From the NCBI GenBank assembly GCA_020634315.1, contig JACKBV010000005.1, positions 186,001-250,000 on the forward strand: a stretch of 64,000 nucleotides of DNA, written 5' to 3'. How positions within the stretch are numbered: the first letter of the stretch is position 1; each line of letters starts with the position of its first letter. The position numbers and the translations under genes are program-made. The notes under the pieces are model-generated. The model was given only the letters and a program-made list of their open reading frames with translations, had not been told where the DNA came from and made no database searches. Below, piece by piece: positions 53,338 through 61,055 of the stretch. This stretch comes from Ardenticatenaceae bacterium. GTDB lineage: Bacteria > Chloroflexota > Anaerolineae > Promineifilales > Promineifilaceae.

Positions 53338-54639
53338 TTATGGCGCAAGCCGCTGCATGTCGCGTGGGAACAGTGTCGTCAGCCGCAAATTGGGCAGGCC
53401 AAGCAGCTGCATCAGCAGCCGTTCCAGGCCAATGGCGAAGCCGCCGTGTGGCGGCATTCCATAGCGGAATGCTTCGAGATAGGTGGCAAAGGGTTCGCTG
53501 GGCAGTCCGGCTTTGTTCAGTGCCGCCAGGTAGTCGCTGTATCGGTGCAGGCGCTGTCCACCTGTCACCAGTTCCGTGCCGCGAAAGAGCAGGTCGAAGC
53601 TGTTGGAGTAGGCGGGGTTGGACAGGTCGGGGTGGGTGTAAAACGGCCGTTTCCCCATCGGATACCCCGTCACAAACAAAAAGTCGCTGCCATGCTCCTG
53701 CTGTGCCCATTCGCCCAACCAACGTTCATCTTGCGGCGAGAGGTCCGGTTCGCCACGCACATCTACACCATGCCGCTGCCAAATGAGTTCTTGCGCGGCG
53801 GCAAAATGAATGTGTGGAATGGTGGGTGGCACGGTGGGCAGATTTGCTTGCAGCAGGGTCAATTCGGCCGTGTACTGCTCGGCCAGCGTGGCAAAAATCC
53901 CGGCGACAACCTCGCGCAGCAGCGCCATCACTGTGAAATGATTCTCGATAAAGCCAAACTCCACGTCCAGGCTGACATATTCATTGACATGGCGGCTGGT
54001 GTCATGCGGTTCGGCGCGAAAAACCGGGCCAACTTCATAGACACGTTCAAACACGCCCACCATAATTTGCTTATAAAACTGCGGGCTTTGTGCCAGATAG
54101 GCAGACCGGCCGAAATAACTCAGTTCAAATACATTGGCGCCGCTCTCTGTGGCCGACGCGACCATCTTTGGCGTTTGGATTTCGGTGAAGCCGAGTCCGT
54201 TGAGCGTATGGCGAAACCCATTCATGGCACCTGCTGCCAGGCGAAAAATGGCGCGTCGTGCCGGGTGACGGTTGGCGACGACGGCATGGTCAAGCAGGAT
54301 TGGCAGCCCTGCCTTGATCTCCTTTTTGTGCAAAGCCACCGGCGGCGCTTCGCTGTTAGGGGTGATGACAACAATGTGTGGCTCGTGCAGTTCCACGCCG
54401 CCCGGCGCTTGTGGCGTTTGTGCGACTATCCCTTCTACGCTGATGACGCTTTCCAGGGCCAGATTTGCCAGCGGTGCAAAATCTGCCTCGTTTTCGCTGA
54501 CAGCCTGGGCTGTGCCATAGCCATCGCGCAGCACCAGGAAGCGGATGCCGCCCATCTGGCGCAAATTGTGCAGCCAGCCGTGCAGGCACACACGTTTGCC
54601 AATGTGTTGTTGTAACTCTGTCGTGCGAATGTTGTTCAT
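53338..54639 (-). CDS. aspS: Aspartate-tRNA ligase, archaeal-type (AspS2)
   Basis: The 433-residue class II synthetase has an OB anticodon-binding domain (residues 1-105), then motif 2 (FRAEPHDTSRHVNEY) and motif 3 (GFAIGLERLLMQLLGL). It lacks the roughly 100-residue GAD insertion of usual bacterial AspRS, matching the archaeal-type enzyme. That form is often non-discriminating, charging tRNA-Asn as well with correction by GatCAB. I chose ATG 54639, with AAGGAG before it. A T-box leader lies directly upstream, so uncharged tRNA controls it. Confidence 0.93.
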   Translation of the reverse strand: MNNIRTTELQQHIGKRVCLHGWLHNLRQMGGIRFLVLRDGYGTAQAVSENEADFAPLANLALESVISVEGIVAQTPQAPGGVELHEPHIVVITPNSEAPPVALHKKEIKAGLPILLDHAVVANRHPARRAIFRLAAGAMNGFRHTLNGLGFTEIQTPKMVASATESGANVFELSYFGRSAYLAQSPQFYKQIMVGVFERVYEVGPVFRAEPHDTSRHVNEYVSLDVEFGFIENHFTVMALLREVVAGIFATLAEQYTAELTLLQANLPTVPPTIPHIHFAAAQELIWQRHGVDVRGEPDLSPQDERWLGEWAQQEHGSDFLFVTGYPMGKRPFYTHPDLSNPAYSNSFDLLFRGTELVTGGQRLHRYSDYLAALNKAGLPSEPFATYLEAFRYGMPPHGGFAIGLERLLMQLLGLPNLRLTTLFPRDMQRLAP

Positions 54640-54702
54640 AACCTTCTCCTTTTGGGGATTGGACATTGGGGATTGGTTCGCAATTTCCAATCCCTATGCC
54701 CG

Positions 54703-54960
54703 AAAACAAAAAGCCCTCGTCTCCTTTTTGGAGGACGAGGGCGACAATGGGTTTTGTCAAAAACCCATTGCAAAATAAAAAAGCGCCCGTCCCTTTGGAG
54801 GACGAGCGCTTGAATCGCAATCTCGTGGTGCCACCACCAATTTGCCAGCAATTTATGGATTACCGGCCTCTTGTCGGTCTCAGAATGTCTCGAAGACCTC
54901 GCGCTGTAACGGGCGCTCCCGGAGACGGTTACTTGGTTGTTGGTAAGCGGTTAAGACCGT
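54703..54960 (-). ncRNA. T-box riboswitch leader of aspS
   Basis: On the minus strand the T-box core GGTGGTGGCACCACGA (54838-54823) is followed by a terminator hairpin with AAGCGCTCGTCC and GGACGGGCGCTT-type arms (54781-54811) and a T-run. A third hairpin (54745-54770) and a second full terminator (54713-54742, T-run 54703-54712) come next. The core's UGGC can pair with a GCCA tRNA end, as tRNA-Asp and tRNA-Asn both have. The stem I region reaches to about 54960, but I cannot fix the specifier codon. The two terminators in series are unusual. Confidence 0.85.
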
Positions 54961-55243
54961 TTACTGCTTGCTGTTCGCCGTTCGGCTCGAGGGTGTCATT
55001 ATGCGGGTCTGGTGATGGCGCTTGCAGCGTTTGTGCCACTCTCTGTACACCAGGGGGCCAAATAATCTGTCCCTGTCACGGCCGTTTTGGTATGTGTGAT
55101 GTGGGGGGTATGATAGCAAAGGGTGGGAACGGCCGTCAACCCTTTTGTATTCAAAACATGCGAAACTTGTATGGCTGGAGCGCAGCCATCTTCATGCCCT
55201 GGCAAGCGCTCTTTCGAAAAGAGTCTCCCCGCCGCAGGAGATG

Positions 55244-55299
55244 AACCTCCGGGAGGCTCCAGAGGCGGCTTTTGTTGCGTGCAAAGCCTCCCGGAGGTT
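55244..55299. repeat. Second copy of the AACCTCCGGGAGGCT inverted repeat
   Basis: AACCTCCGGGAGGCT (55244-55258) and AGCCTCCCGGAGGTT (55285-55299) enclose 26 bases. The rest of 54961-55243 holds two ACGGCCGT copies (55079, 55129) and no gene. Confidence 0.85.
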
Positions 55300-55317
55300 G
55301 GCTTAATTGCTTCGTAA

Positions 55318-55355
55318 GTCGGATTGTTAATCCGATGGTCGGATTAGCAATCCGA
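55318..55355. repeat. Double palindrome TCGGATTxxxAATCCGA
   Basis: TCGGATTGTTAATCCGA and TCGGATTAGCAATCCGA stand side by side, ending in CCTACGA. It forms a compound hairpin element 18 bases after the previous repeat, probably another dispersed family. Confidence 0.8.
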
Positions 55356-55426
55356 CCTACGATTTTCATTCATGGGGGTCAACGACAGTTGGTGTCGTCT
55401 CCTCTGTGGCTAGCCCGGATAGTGTG

Positions 55427-55455
55427 TTGCGGGTGTGGGGTGTGTCAGGCATAAT
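55427..55455 (+). promoter_or_regulatory. Promoter of the first CLC gene, possibly leaderless
   Basis: TTGCGG (55427-55432) and CATAAT (55450-55455) are 17 bases apart. The -10 ends 7 bases before ATG 55463 and no ribosome-binding site is present, so transcription may begin at or beside the start codon. Confidence 0.5.
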
Positions 55456-55462
55456 AACCGAC

Positions 55463-57493
55463 ATGCTCAAATTGTCTTTTACTACAAATAGAATATATGC
55501 TTGGCTGGATCATCACCAACCGCCAGCCTCGGCGGTGCTGGGCATCGCTGCTTTGCTTGTTGGGTTAGCAGGCGGCGTTGGAGTCTGGCTGTTCAAACAA
55601 TTGATTGATTGGGTTCACCTGCTCGTGGTCACGAATTTTGGGGGAATGCTTGCCCGTTGGGGCGGGTGGACGGCGGCTTTATTGCCCATGTTGGGCGGTG
55701 TGGTTGTTGGCTTGATTATTCACTACATGGTGGGGGCTGAACGCCATCATGGGGTGGCCGGGATCATGGAGGCGGCTGCCTTGGCTGGTGGTCGTTTGCG
55801 CTATAAGCGTGTGCCGGCAAAGGCGGTGGCGGCTGCCATTTCCATCGGCAGCGGGGCCTCGGTGGGGCCGGAAGACCCCTCGGTGCAGATTGGTGCCAAC
55901 CTGGGGTCGATGTTTGGACAGTGGCTGCACTTGTCTGATGACCGTATCCGCGCTTTGGTGGCGGCGGGGGCGGCGGCTGGTATTTCAGCCGCGTTTAATG
56001 CGCCGATTGCCGGGATTTTCTTTGCTTTGGAAATTGTGTTGGGGGAAATTGGTGGGTCGGCGTTTGGGGTTGTGGTGTTGGCCTCGGTGGTATCGGCCGT
56101 TTTCACGCAAGCGGTTTCTGGGGTGCAGCCAGCGTTTCGCATTCCTGCTTATGCTTTTAACTCGGCATGGGAACTGCCGCTTTACCTGGGACTGGGCTTG
56201 TTAGCCGGGCCGGTGGCTTCTTTGTATGTGCGTACCTTGTACATTATCCAGGATCGTTTCCATGATTGGCATATTCCCCGTTGGTCAAAGCCGGTGGTTG
56301 CGGGCTTGGCTGTGGGCATTGTCGGCCTCTTTTTGCCCCAAATTTTGGGTGTGGGGTATGAAACGATTGAGCAGATTTTGAATGGGGAACATCTGGCGAT
56401 AGGCTTGCTGTTGGGGCTGCTGGTGGCGAAAATGGTGTTAACGGCCGTTTGTATTGGCGGCGGTTTTCCTGGCGGTGTCTTTGCCCCTTCGTTGTTCTTG
56501 GGGGCGATGTTAGGCGCGGCATTTGGGCAGGGCATGGAGCAGTTGTTCCCCAGTTTGACGCTGGACCCACCGGCATTTGCGATGGTGGGGATGGCGGCTG
56601 TCCTGGCGGGGGCGGTGCATACGCCATTGACGGCCAGTTTGTTGTTGTTTGAGATGACCAATGATTATCGCATCATTTTGCCGCTTATGTTTGCGGTGGT
56701 TGTGAGTATGTTGATTTCACAGCAGTTGCAAAAGGATTCGGTGTACACGTTGGGATTGGCGCGGAAGGGGATTCGCATTCAACGTGGCCGAGACATTGAG
56801 GTGCTGCAAGCGATTACCGTGGGCGAGGTGATGGATACGGAAATGCCGACGTTGACGACGGCGGAGACGTTGGAGGCGGCAACGGAAAAGTTGATTCAAT
56901 GGCGTCATCACGGGCTGCCGGTGTTGGATGAGGCCGGGGAATTGGTTGGCATTTTGACGGTGCAGGATATTGAACGGGCACAAGCGGCGGGTAAGGAGTC
57001 GGAACGGCCGTATCTGGTGGGAGATTGCTGTACACGCCGTCTGTTGGTGGCCTACCCGGATGAAACCCTGGCTGATGCGCTGCACCGCCTGAGTGTGCGC
57101 GATATTGGCCGTTTGCCGGTAGTTGCGCGAGATAATCCACATCACTTATTGGGTGTCTTGCGCCGCAGCGCCATGATCCGGGCCTATGATCTGGCATTGA
57201 CGCGTCGTGCCTCCTTGCGCCACAAGGCACACCAGGTGCGCTTGGGCGCTGTGCAAGGCATTAATGTGGATGAAATTGTCATTGAAGTTGGCGCTGTCTG
57301 TGAAGGAGTGCATGTTAGTGAAGTAGCCTGGCCGCATGATTGTGTGATTGCGACGTTACGGCGTGGTCGGCAGTTGATCATTCCGCGTGGCGACACGGTG
57401 CTGCGGGCAGGAGATGTTCTGACGGTTGTGGCGGAGAATGAGACACAGGCTGTTGTGCGTGCCTTGTGCCACGTCCCCCATCGTCAAGTGTAG
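55463..57493 (+). CDS. CLC chloride channel/antiporter with CBS and TrkA-C domains
   Basis: The 676-residue protein has a CLC membrane domain (about 20-405) with GSGASVGPEDPSVQ holding the gating Glu, and GGGFPGGVFAPSLF. Two CBS domains (about 430-545) and a C-terminal TrkA-C domain (about 600-665, ending near GDTVLRAGDVLTVVAE) follow. The selectivity-filter region reads HHGVAG instead of GSGIP, so Cl- selectivity is not assured. I chose ATG 55463; the upstream ATG at 55406 is inside the promoter region. A paralogue follows after 73 bases. The CBS and TrkA-C domains suggest nucleotide control. Confidence 0.9.
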   Translation: MLKLSFTTNRIYAWLDHHQPPASAVLGIAALLVGLAGGVGVWLFKQLIDWVHLLVVTNFGGMLARWGGWTAALLPMLGGVVVGLIIHYMVGAERHHGVAGIMEAAALAGGRLRYKRVPAKAVAAAISIGSGASVGPEDPSVQIGANLGSMFGQWLHLSDDRIRALVAAGAAAGISAAFNAPIAGIFFALEIVLGEIGGSAFGVVVLASVVSAVFTQAVSGVQPAFRIPAYAFNSAWELPLYLGLGLLAGPVASLYVRTLYIIQDRFHDWHIPRWSKPVVAGLAVGIVGLFLPQILGVGYETIEQILNGEHLAIGLLLGLLVAKMVLTAVCIGGGFPGGVFAPSLFLGAMLGAAFGQGMEQLFPSLTLDPPAFAMVGMAAVLAGAVHTPLTASLLLFEMTNDYRIILPLMFAVVVSMLISQQLQKDSVYTLGLARKGIRIQRGRDIEVLQAITVGEVMDTEMPTLTTAETLEAATEKLIQWRHHGLPVLDEAGELVGILTVQDIERAQAAGKESERPYLVGDCCTRRLLVAYPDETLADALHRLSVRDIGRLPVVARDNPHHLLGVLRRSAMIRAYDLALTRRASLRHKAHQVRLGAVQGINVDEIVIEVGAVCEGVHVSEVAWPHDCVIATLRRGRQLIIPRGDTVLRAGDVLTVVAENETQAVVRALCHVPHRQV

Positions 57494-57566
57494 GGGTTAT
57501 TAGCCAGTCAACGTTTTTATGGTGTGAACTGCCGCTGTCGGTGGGCACAAAGGGTAAAGCGGAATA

Positions 57567-59633
57567 ATGATTCAAGATGGTCTGACAGCATCTAAAAAGG
57601 GATGGTTATTGCAGAGTCATCGCTTGCGCCAATATCTGGATCGGATACAGCCGCCAGATTCGTTGGTGTTGGTGGTGAGTGCATTGGCTGTAGGCGCTGG
57701 AACTGGGCTGGGTGCTGTTATTTTTGTGAAGATGTTGGCACAAATTCGCAGCCTGACTAATTGGATCGAGTCGGTGGCCGGAGAGTCGATTGGCCTGCTT
57801 GTGATGATGGGGTTGTCTGGGTTGATTGTTGGCGTGATGGTTAGCCGTTGGGCCAGCGAGGCGAAGGGTCACGGGGTGCCGGAGGTGATGGAAGCGGTGG
57901 CTATTAAAAACGGCCGTATTCGTTCCCGTGTCGCTGCTGTCAAAGTGTTAGCCTCGTCTCTGACAATTGGCACCGGTGGGTCGGCTGGACGCGAGGGGCC
58001 AATTGTGCAGGTTGGGTCAGCGTTAGGGTCATCATTGGGCCAATGGTTCCATTTTTCCGCTGAACGTGTGCAAACATTAGTCGCTTGTGGCGCAGCAGCC
58101 GGTATTGCCGCCACGTTCAATGCGCCCATTGCCGGAGCGCTCTTTTCCTTAGAAGTTATCCTGGGGAAATTTACGACACGCTACTTTGGCGCAGTTGTCG
58201 TTAGCGCGGTCACTGCCTCCATTGTCGGCCGCGCTTTTTTGTCGGATGCGCCTGCTTTTACCGTGCCCGCTTATCCACTGCACAGCCTGGCCGAACTGCC
58301 CATTTATGTTGTGCTGGGATTGTTGGCCTCTTTGGTTGCGGTCATTTTTATTCGCTGGCTCTATTGGCTGGAAGGGCTGTTTGATGGCTGGAAAATATCC
58401 ATGCCCTTAAAAACGGCATTGGGCATGACGTTAACCGCATTGGTCGGCCTTTACCTTTTGCCAGACCGGGAGGTGTTGGGGCCGGGACTGGAGTTTATCG
58501 GCGAGGCAATTGCCGAAGATTTCACCCTAACATTGAAGCTGATGGCCGGCTTGATGTTGTGGAAGCTGGTAGCAACAGGATTGACGTTAGGATCGGGTAA
58601 CTCTGGGGGCGTATTTGCCCCCAGTTTGTTTATGGGGGCTGTCTTGGGCGGCATGGTCGGGACGGTGGCCCATAATTTGTGGCCGAATGTGGCTGCCAAT
58701 CCTGGCGCTTATGCCATTGTTGGCATGGCGGCGGTTTTTGCCGGAGCGGCACGCGCCCCGATGACGGCCGTTCTCATTGTTTTCGAGATGTCCAACGATT
58801 ACAAGCTCATTCTGCCGTTGATGTTGGCGACTGTTTTGTCTACGCTGCTGGCTGAGCATCTTTTCTCGGAGTCCATCTATACGTTGAAGCTGAAGCTTAA
58901 AGGGATCAGTTTACAGCGCGGCCGTGACCTGGATTTGTTACAGAGTTTGCCGGTGCGCGAGGCGATGACGGCAAATCCGTATGTGGTGCAGATGGACACA
59001 CCCCTGGCGCAGTTGGGGGAGATGTTCCAGCGCACGCACAGCCATAGCTTTCCTGTTGTTGATCAGGAATCGCGGCTGGTGGGGATGGTTAGTCTGCGCG
59101 ATTATGAGCAGGTTGTGGAGAATGGCGGCATAGACGGCCGTATCGTCATTGACATTGCTACCACTGGCGATTTGTTAATTGCTTATGATGATGAACCCTT
59201 GAGCCAGGCCATTCAACGGCTTGGTGTGCGTGGTGTCAATAAGATGCCGGTTGTTTCGCGGGCTGACCCGGAGCGGGTTATTGGCGTGATTCGGCGGCGT
59301 GATATTGTGAAGGCGTACAATATTGCCCTGGTGCGCAAAGCAAAAGGCCAGTTTGATGAGGATCGCGCCCGCCTGCGCCTGGTGGACAATACAGAGTTTT
59401 TGGAATTTCAAATTCCGGTGGGGAGTCCGGCTGCGCACAAACCGTTGGCGGCGATGGCGCAAAATTTGCCGCATGATTGTGTCATTGTCTCGATTCGACG
59501 CCATGGCTCGGTGATTATCCCGCATGGAGATACGGTGTTGCAGCCAGGAGACCTGGTGCATACTTTTTTGCGCCGCTCGGATGAACATCAATTGCGTTGT
59601 TGTTTGTTGGGGGAGAATGAGGCGAAGAAATGA
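57567..59633 (+). CDS. CLC chloride channel/antiporter with CBS and TrkA-C domains, paralogue
   Basis: The 688-residue protein has the same plan as its neighbour. The CLC domain (about 30-425) has GTGGSAGREGPIVQVG with the gating Glu, and SGNSGGVFAPSLF. Two CBS domains (about 450-580) and a TrkA-C domain (about 605-675) follow. The filter region is GHGVPEVMEA, with His in the place of the Cl- coordinating Ser. Sequence divergence is large, so the duplication is old. The two may form heterodimers or serve different anions. It converges on greA, with a palindrome-based hairpin between. Confidence 0.9.
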   Translation: MIQDGLTASKKGWLLQSHRLRQYLDRIQPPDSLVLVVSALAVGAGTGLGAVIFVKMLAQIRSLTNWIESVAGESIGLLVMMGLSGLIVGVMVSRWASEAKGHGVPEVMEAVAIKNGRIRSRVAAVKVLASSLTIGTGGSAGREGPIVQVGSALGSSLGQWFHFSAERVQTLVACGAAAGIAATFNAPIAGALFSLEVILGKFTTRYFGAVVVSAVTASIVGRAFLSDAPAFTVPAYPLHSLAELPIYVVLGLLASLVAVIFIRWLYWLEGLFDGWKISMPLKTALGMTLTALVGLYLLPDREVLGPGLEFIGEAIAEDFTLTLKLMAGLMLWKLVATGLTLGSGNSGGVFAPSLFMGAVLGGMVGTVAHNLWPNVAANPGAYAIVGMAAVFAGAARAPMTAVLIVFEMSNDYKLILPLMLATVLSTLLAEHLFSESIYTLKLKLKGISLQRGRDLDLLQSLPVREAMTANPYVVQMDTPLAQLGEMFQRTHSHSFPVVDQESRLVGMVSLRDYEQVVENGGIDGRIVIDIATTGDLLIAYDDEPLSQAIQRLGVRGVNKMPVVSRADPERVIGVIRRRDIVKAYNIALVRKAKGQFDEDRARLRLVDNTEFLEFQIPVGSPAAHKPLAAMAQNLPHDCVIVSIRRHGSVIIPHGDTVLQPGDLVHTFLRRSDEHQLRCCLLGENEAKK

Positions 59634-59669
59634 AAACGGCCGTTTCTGTTGCATGGAAACGGCCGTTTT
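59633..59669. terminator. Bidirectional terminator built from two ACGGCCGT palindromes
   Basis: AAAACGGCCGTTTC (59633-59646) and GAAACGGCCGTTTT (59656-59669) are perfect 14-base complements around a 9-base loop. The hairpin lies exactly between convergent clc and greA genes and ends in TTTT. Confidence 0.8.
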
Positions 59670-59689
59670 AGCTAACCATTTAGCTGTTA

Positions 59690-60166
59690 TTATTCGATAG
59701 ATTGAATCTGGAGGCGAATAATGCCACCGGGGGTCATGGCTTCCACCGTCTGGCCCCTTTTCGCGCCGAGCAAAGCACTCCCAATTGGAGATTCATTGGA
59801 AATAAACCCCTTGCTTGGATCGGCTTCCGGTGCGCCAACGATGTGGTAGGTTTCCGGCTCATCATAACCTTCTTCCACCACCGTTACCGTGCTGCCGACG
59901 CGTACCTTGTCGGTGCGCACATCCTCTTGAATGATTTTGGCACGGCGCAGCGAATCTTCCAGGTCTTTGATGCGCCCCTCTGTAAAGCCTTGTTCTTCCT
60001 TGGCGGCATGGTAATCTGCATTTTCCTTCAAGTCACCTTGTTGGATTGCAACTTCTAGTTTGCGCGAAATCTCTTCCCGCTTTTCATTTTTCAGATATTC
60101 CAGCTCATCTTTAATTTTCTGTAAGCCTTCTTCAGTTAAATAAACAACATCTTCTCCAGGAACCAT
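59690..60166 (-). CDS. greA: Transcription elongation factor GreA
   Basis: GreA rescues backtracked RNA polymerase by stimulating transcript cleavage. The 158-residue product has the N-terminal coiled coil (residues 10-80, with YLTEEGLQKIKDELEYLK and the acidic tip DLKENADYHAAKEEQ) and the FKBP-like C-terminal domain (ISNESPIGSALLGAKRGQTVE). The length is standard. Its leader holds an intrinsic terminator about 120 bases upstream. Confidence 0.96.
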   Translation of the reverse strand: MVPGEDVVYLTEEGLQKIKDELEYLKNEKREEISRKLEVAIQQGDLKENADYHAAKEEQGFTEGRIKDLEDSLRRAKIIQEDVRTDKVRVGSTVTVVEEGYDEPETYHIVGAPEADPSKGFISNESPIGSALLGAKRGQTVEAMTPGGIIRLQIQSIE

Positions 60167-60286
60167 GTTAGCCTCTCTTCGTGCAGGTCATCTTTTGTCA
60201 AACCCAAAAATACCTTTGCATGAAACATATACAAGCCAGTTTCATGTGTTTCGTTTTCCCACGATTTGGTATGCAATCGGGTGTGT

Positions 60287-60341
60287 ACAAAAACAAAAAG
60301 CGTAGAATGAATAACCCCGCACCTGGCGGGGCCAACACGCT
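60287..60341 (-). terminator. Terminator/attenuator in the greA leader
   Basis: On the minus strand CCCCGC and GCGGGG arms (60326-60331, 60315-60320) sit inside an outer AGCGT/ACGCT stem, followed by TTTTTGTTTTTG. No minus-strand gene lies upstream, so it must act in greA's own leader. 60167-60286 otherwise shows nothing recognisable. Confidence 0.7.
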
Positions 60342-60510
60342 ACTCTTCAGTCTCGTTTAACTAATGGCTGTTCATAGTATACCGTAGGCATACTTTTCTG
60401 TCTAGCTGCACCAGACTGCCGTCGTTATGTGGTAGGGCAGCAGTAGTGTAAGAAATATCGTAAGGAAAGCGAAAGCGCCATTGTAATAAAAATCATCCAT
60501 AATAGAACTT

Positions 60511-60525
60511 ATCCTTGTCAAGGAT
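60511..60525. promoter_or_regulatory. Palindrome overlapping the ribosome-binding site of the degenerate NUDIX gene
   Basis: ATCCTTGTCAAGGAT has 7-base arms around one base. Its right arm contains the AAGGA that precedes TTG 60531, so binding there could block translation or transcription. 60342-60510 shows nothing else. Confidence 0.5.
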
Positions 60526-60530
60526 TATTA

Positions 60531-61007
60531 TTGGTAGTAAGAAAAATGAATTCATTAGCATTCATCGAACCAAAAATTCTAGAACCATTCATGTTTTTTC
60601 AAAACGATTACGTTATGGCTGTGGTAATTAACCAAATGGGAAATGCCCTTGTTTTTGAAGGAGGGCAATCCCATGCTGGTGTACGGTCATGGCATGTTAT
60701 TGGCCGGGGGCTTGAAGAGGGAGAAAATCCCATTAAGGCTGTCCAACATGAGTTATCTCAATGTTTAGGCCATGACCAGGGTTATTGGATCTATCTGGGG
60801 AGCTATGAAGGTTGTCAAGGACGGGTTGGGCATTTGTTTTGTGCCAAAGATGTCCCGCACACGGAGCCTTTACCCACATCGTGTGTGCAAGCGAAATGGG
60901 TTCCTCTCCATGATTTACGATTGGCGTTGCTCGACGGCCGTTTCTCCGATATGAGCATTGCCGCCAATGTGGCCCTTACCCTTTTTTTGCTCCCCACCGT
61001 ATCGTAA
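60531..61007 (+). CDS. Degenerate NUDIX-fold protein
   Basis: This 158-residue protein has a NUDIX-like frame: VVINQMGNALVFEGG, then GRGLEEGENPIKAVQHELSQCLG in the place of the NUDIX box. The REUxEE core reads HELSQC, so the metal-binding glutamates are largely lost and hydrolase activity is unlikely. I chose TTG 60531 because AAGGA lies 6 bases before it; ATG 60546 is the alternative. It may be a ligand-binding pseudoenzyme. It stands alone between greA and a strong terminator. Confidence 0.65.
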   Translation: MVVRKMNSLAFIEPKILEPFMFFQNDYVMAVVINQMGNALVFEGGQSHAGVRSWHVIGRGLEEGENPIKAVQHELSQCLGHDQGYWIYLGSYEGCQGRVGHLFCAKDVPHTEPLPTSCVQAKWVPLHDLRLALLDGRFSDMSIAANVALTLFLLPTVS

Positions 61008-61047
61008 AAAACCTGCGAGGCCTTGTTTGAGAAACCTCGCAGGTTTT
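61008..61047. terminator. Bidirectional intrinsic terminator
   Basis: AAAACCTGCGAGG and CCTCGCAGGTTTT (13-base arms) lie between the NUDIX-like gene and the convergent permease gene, with T-runs on both strands. Confidence 0.85.
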
Positions 61048-61055
61048 CTGAAAGA

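Noticed and set aside
53314..54615. 433-codon plus-strand frame
   Set aside because: Antisense to aspS, which has all class II synthetase motifs.
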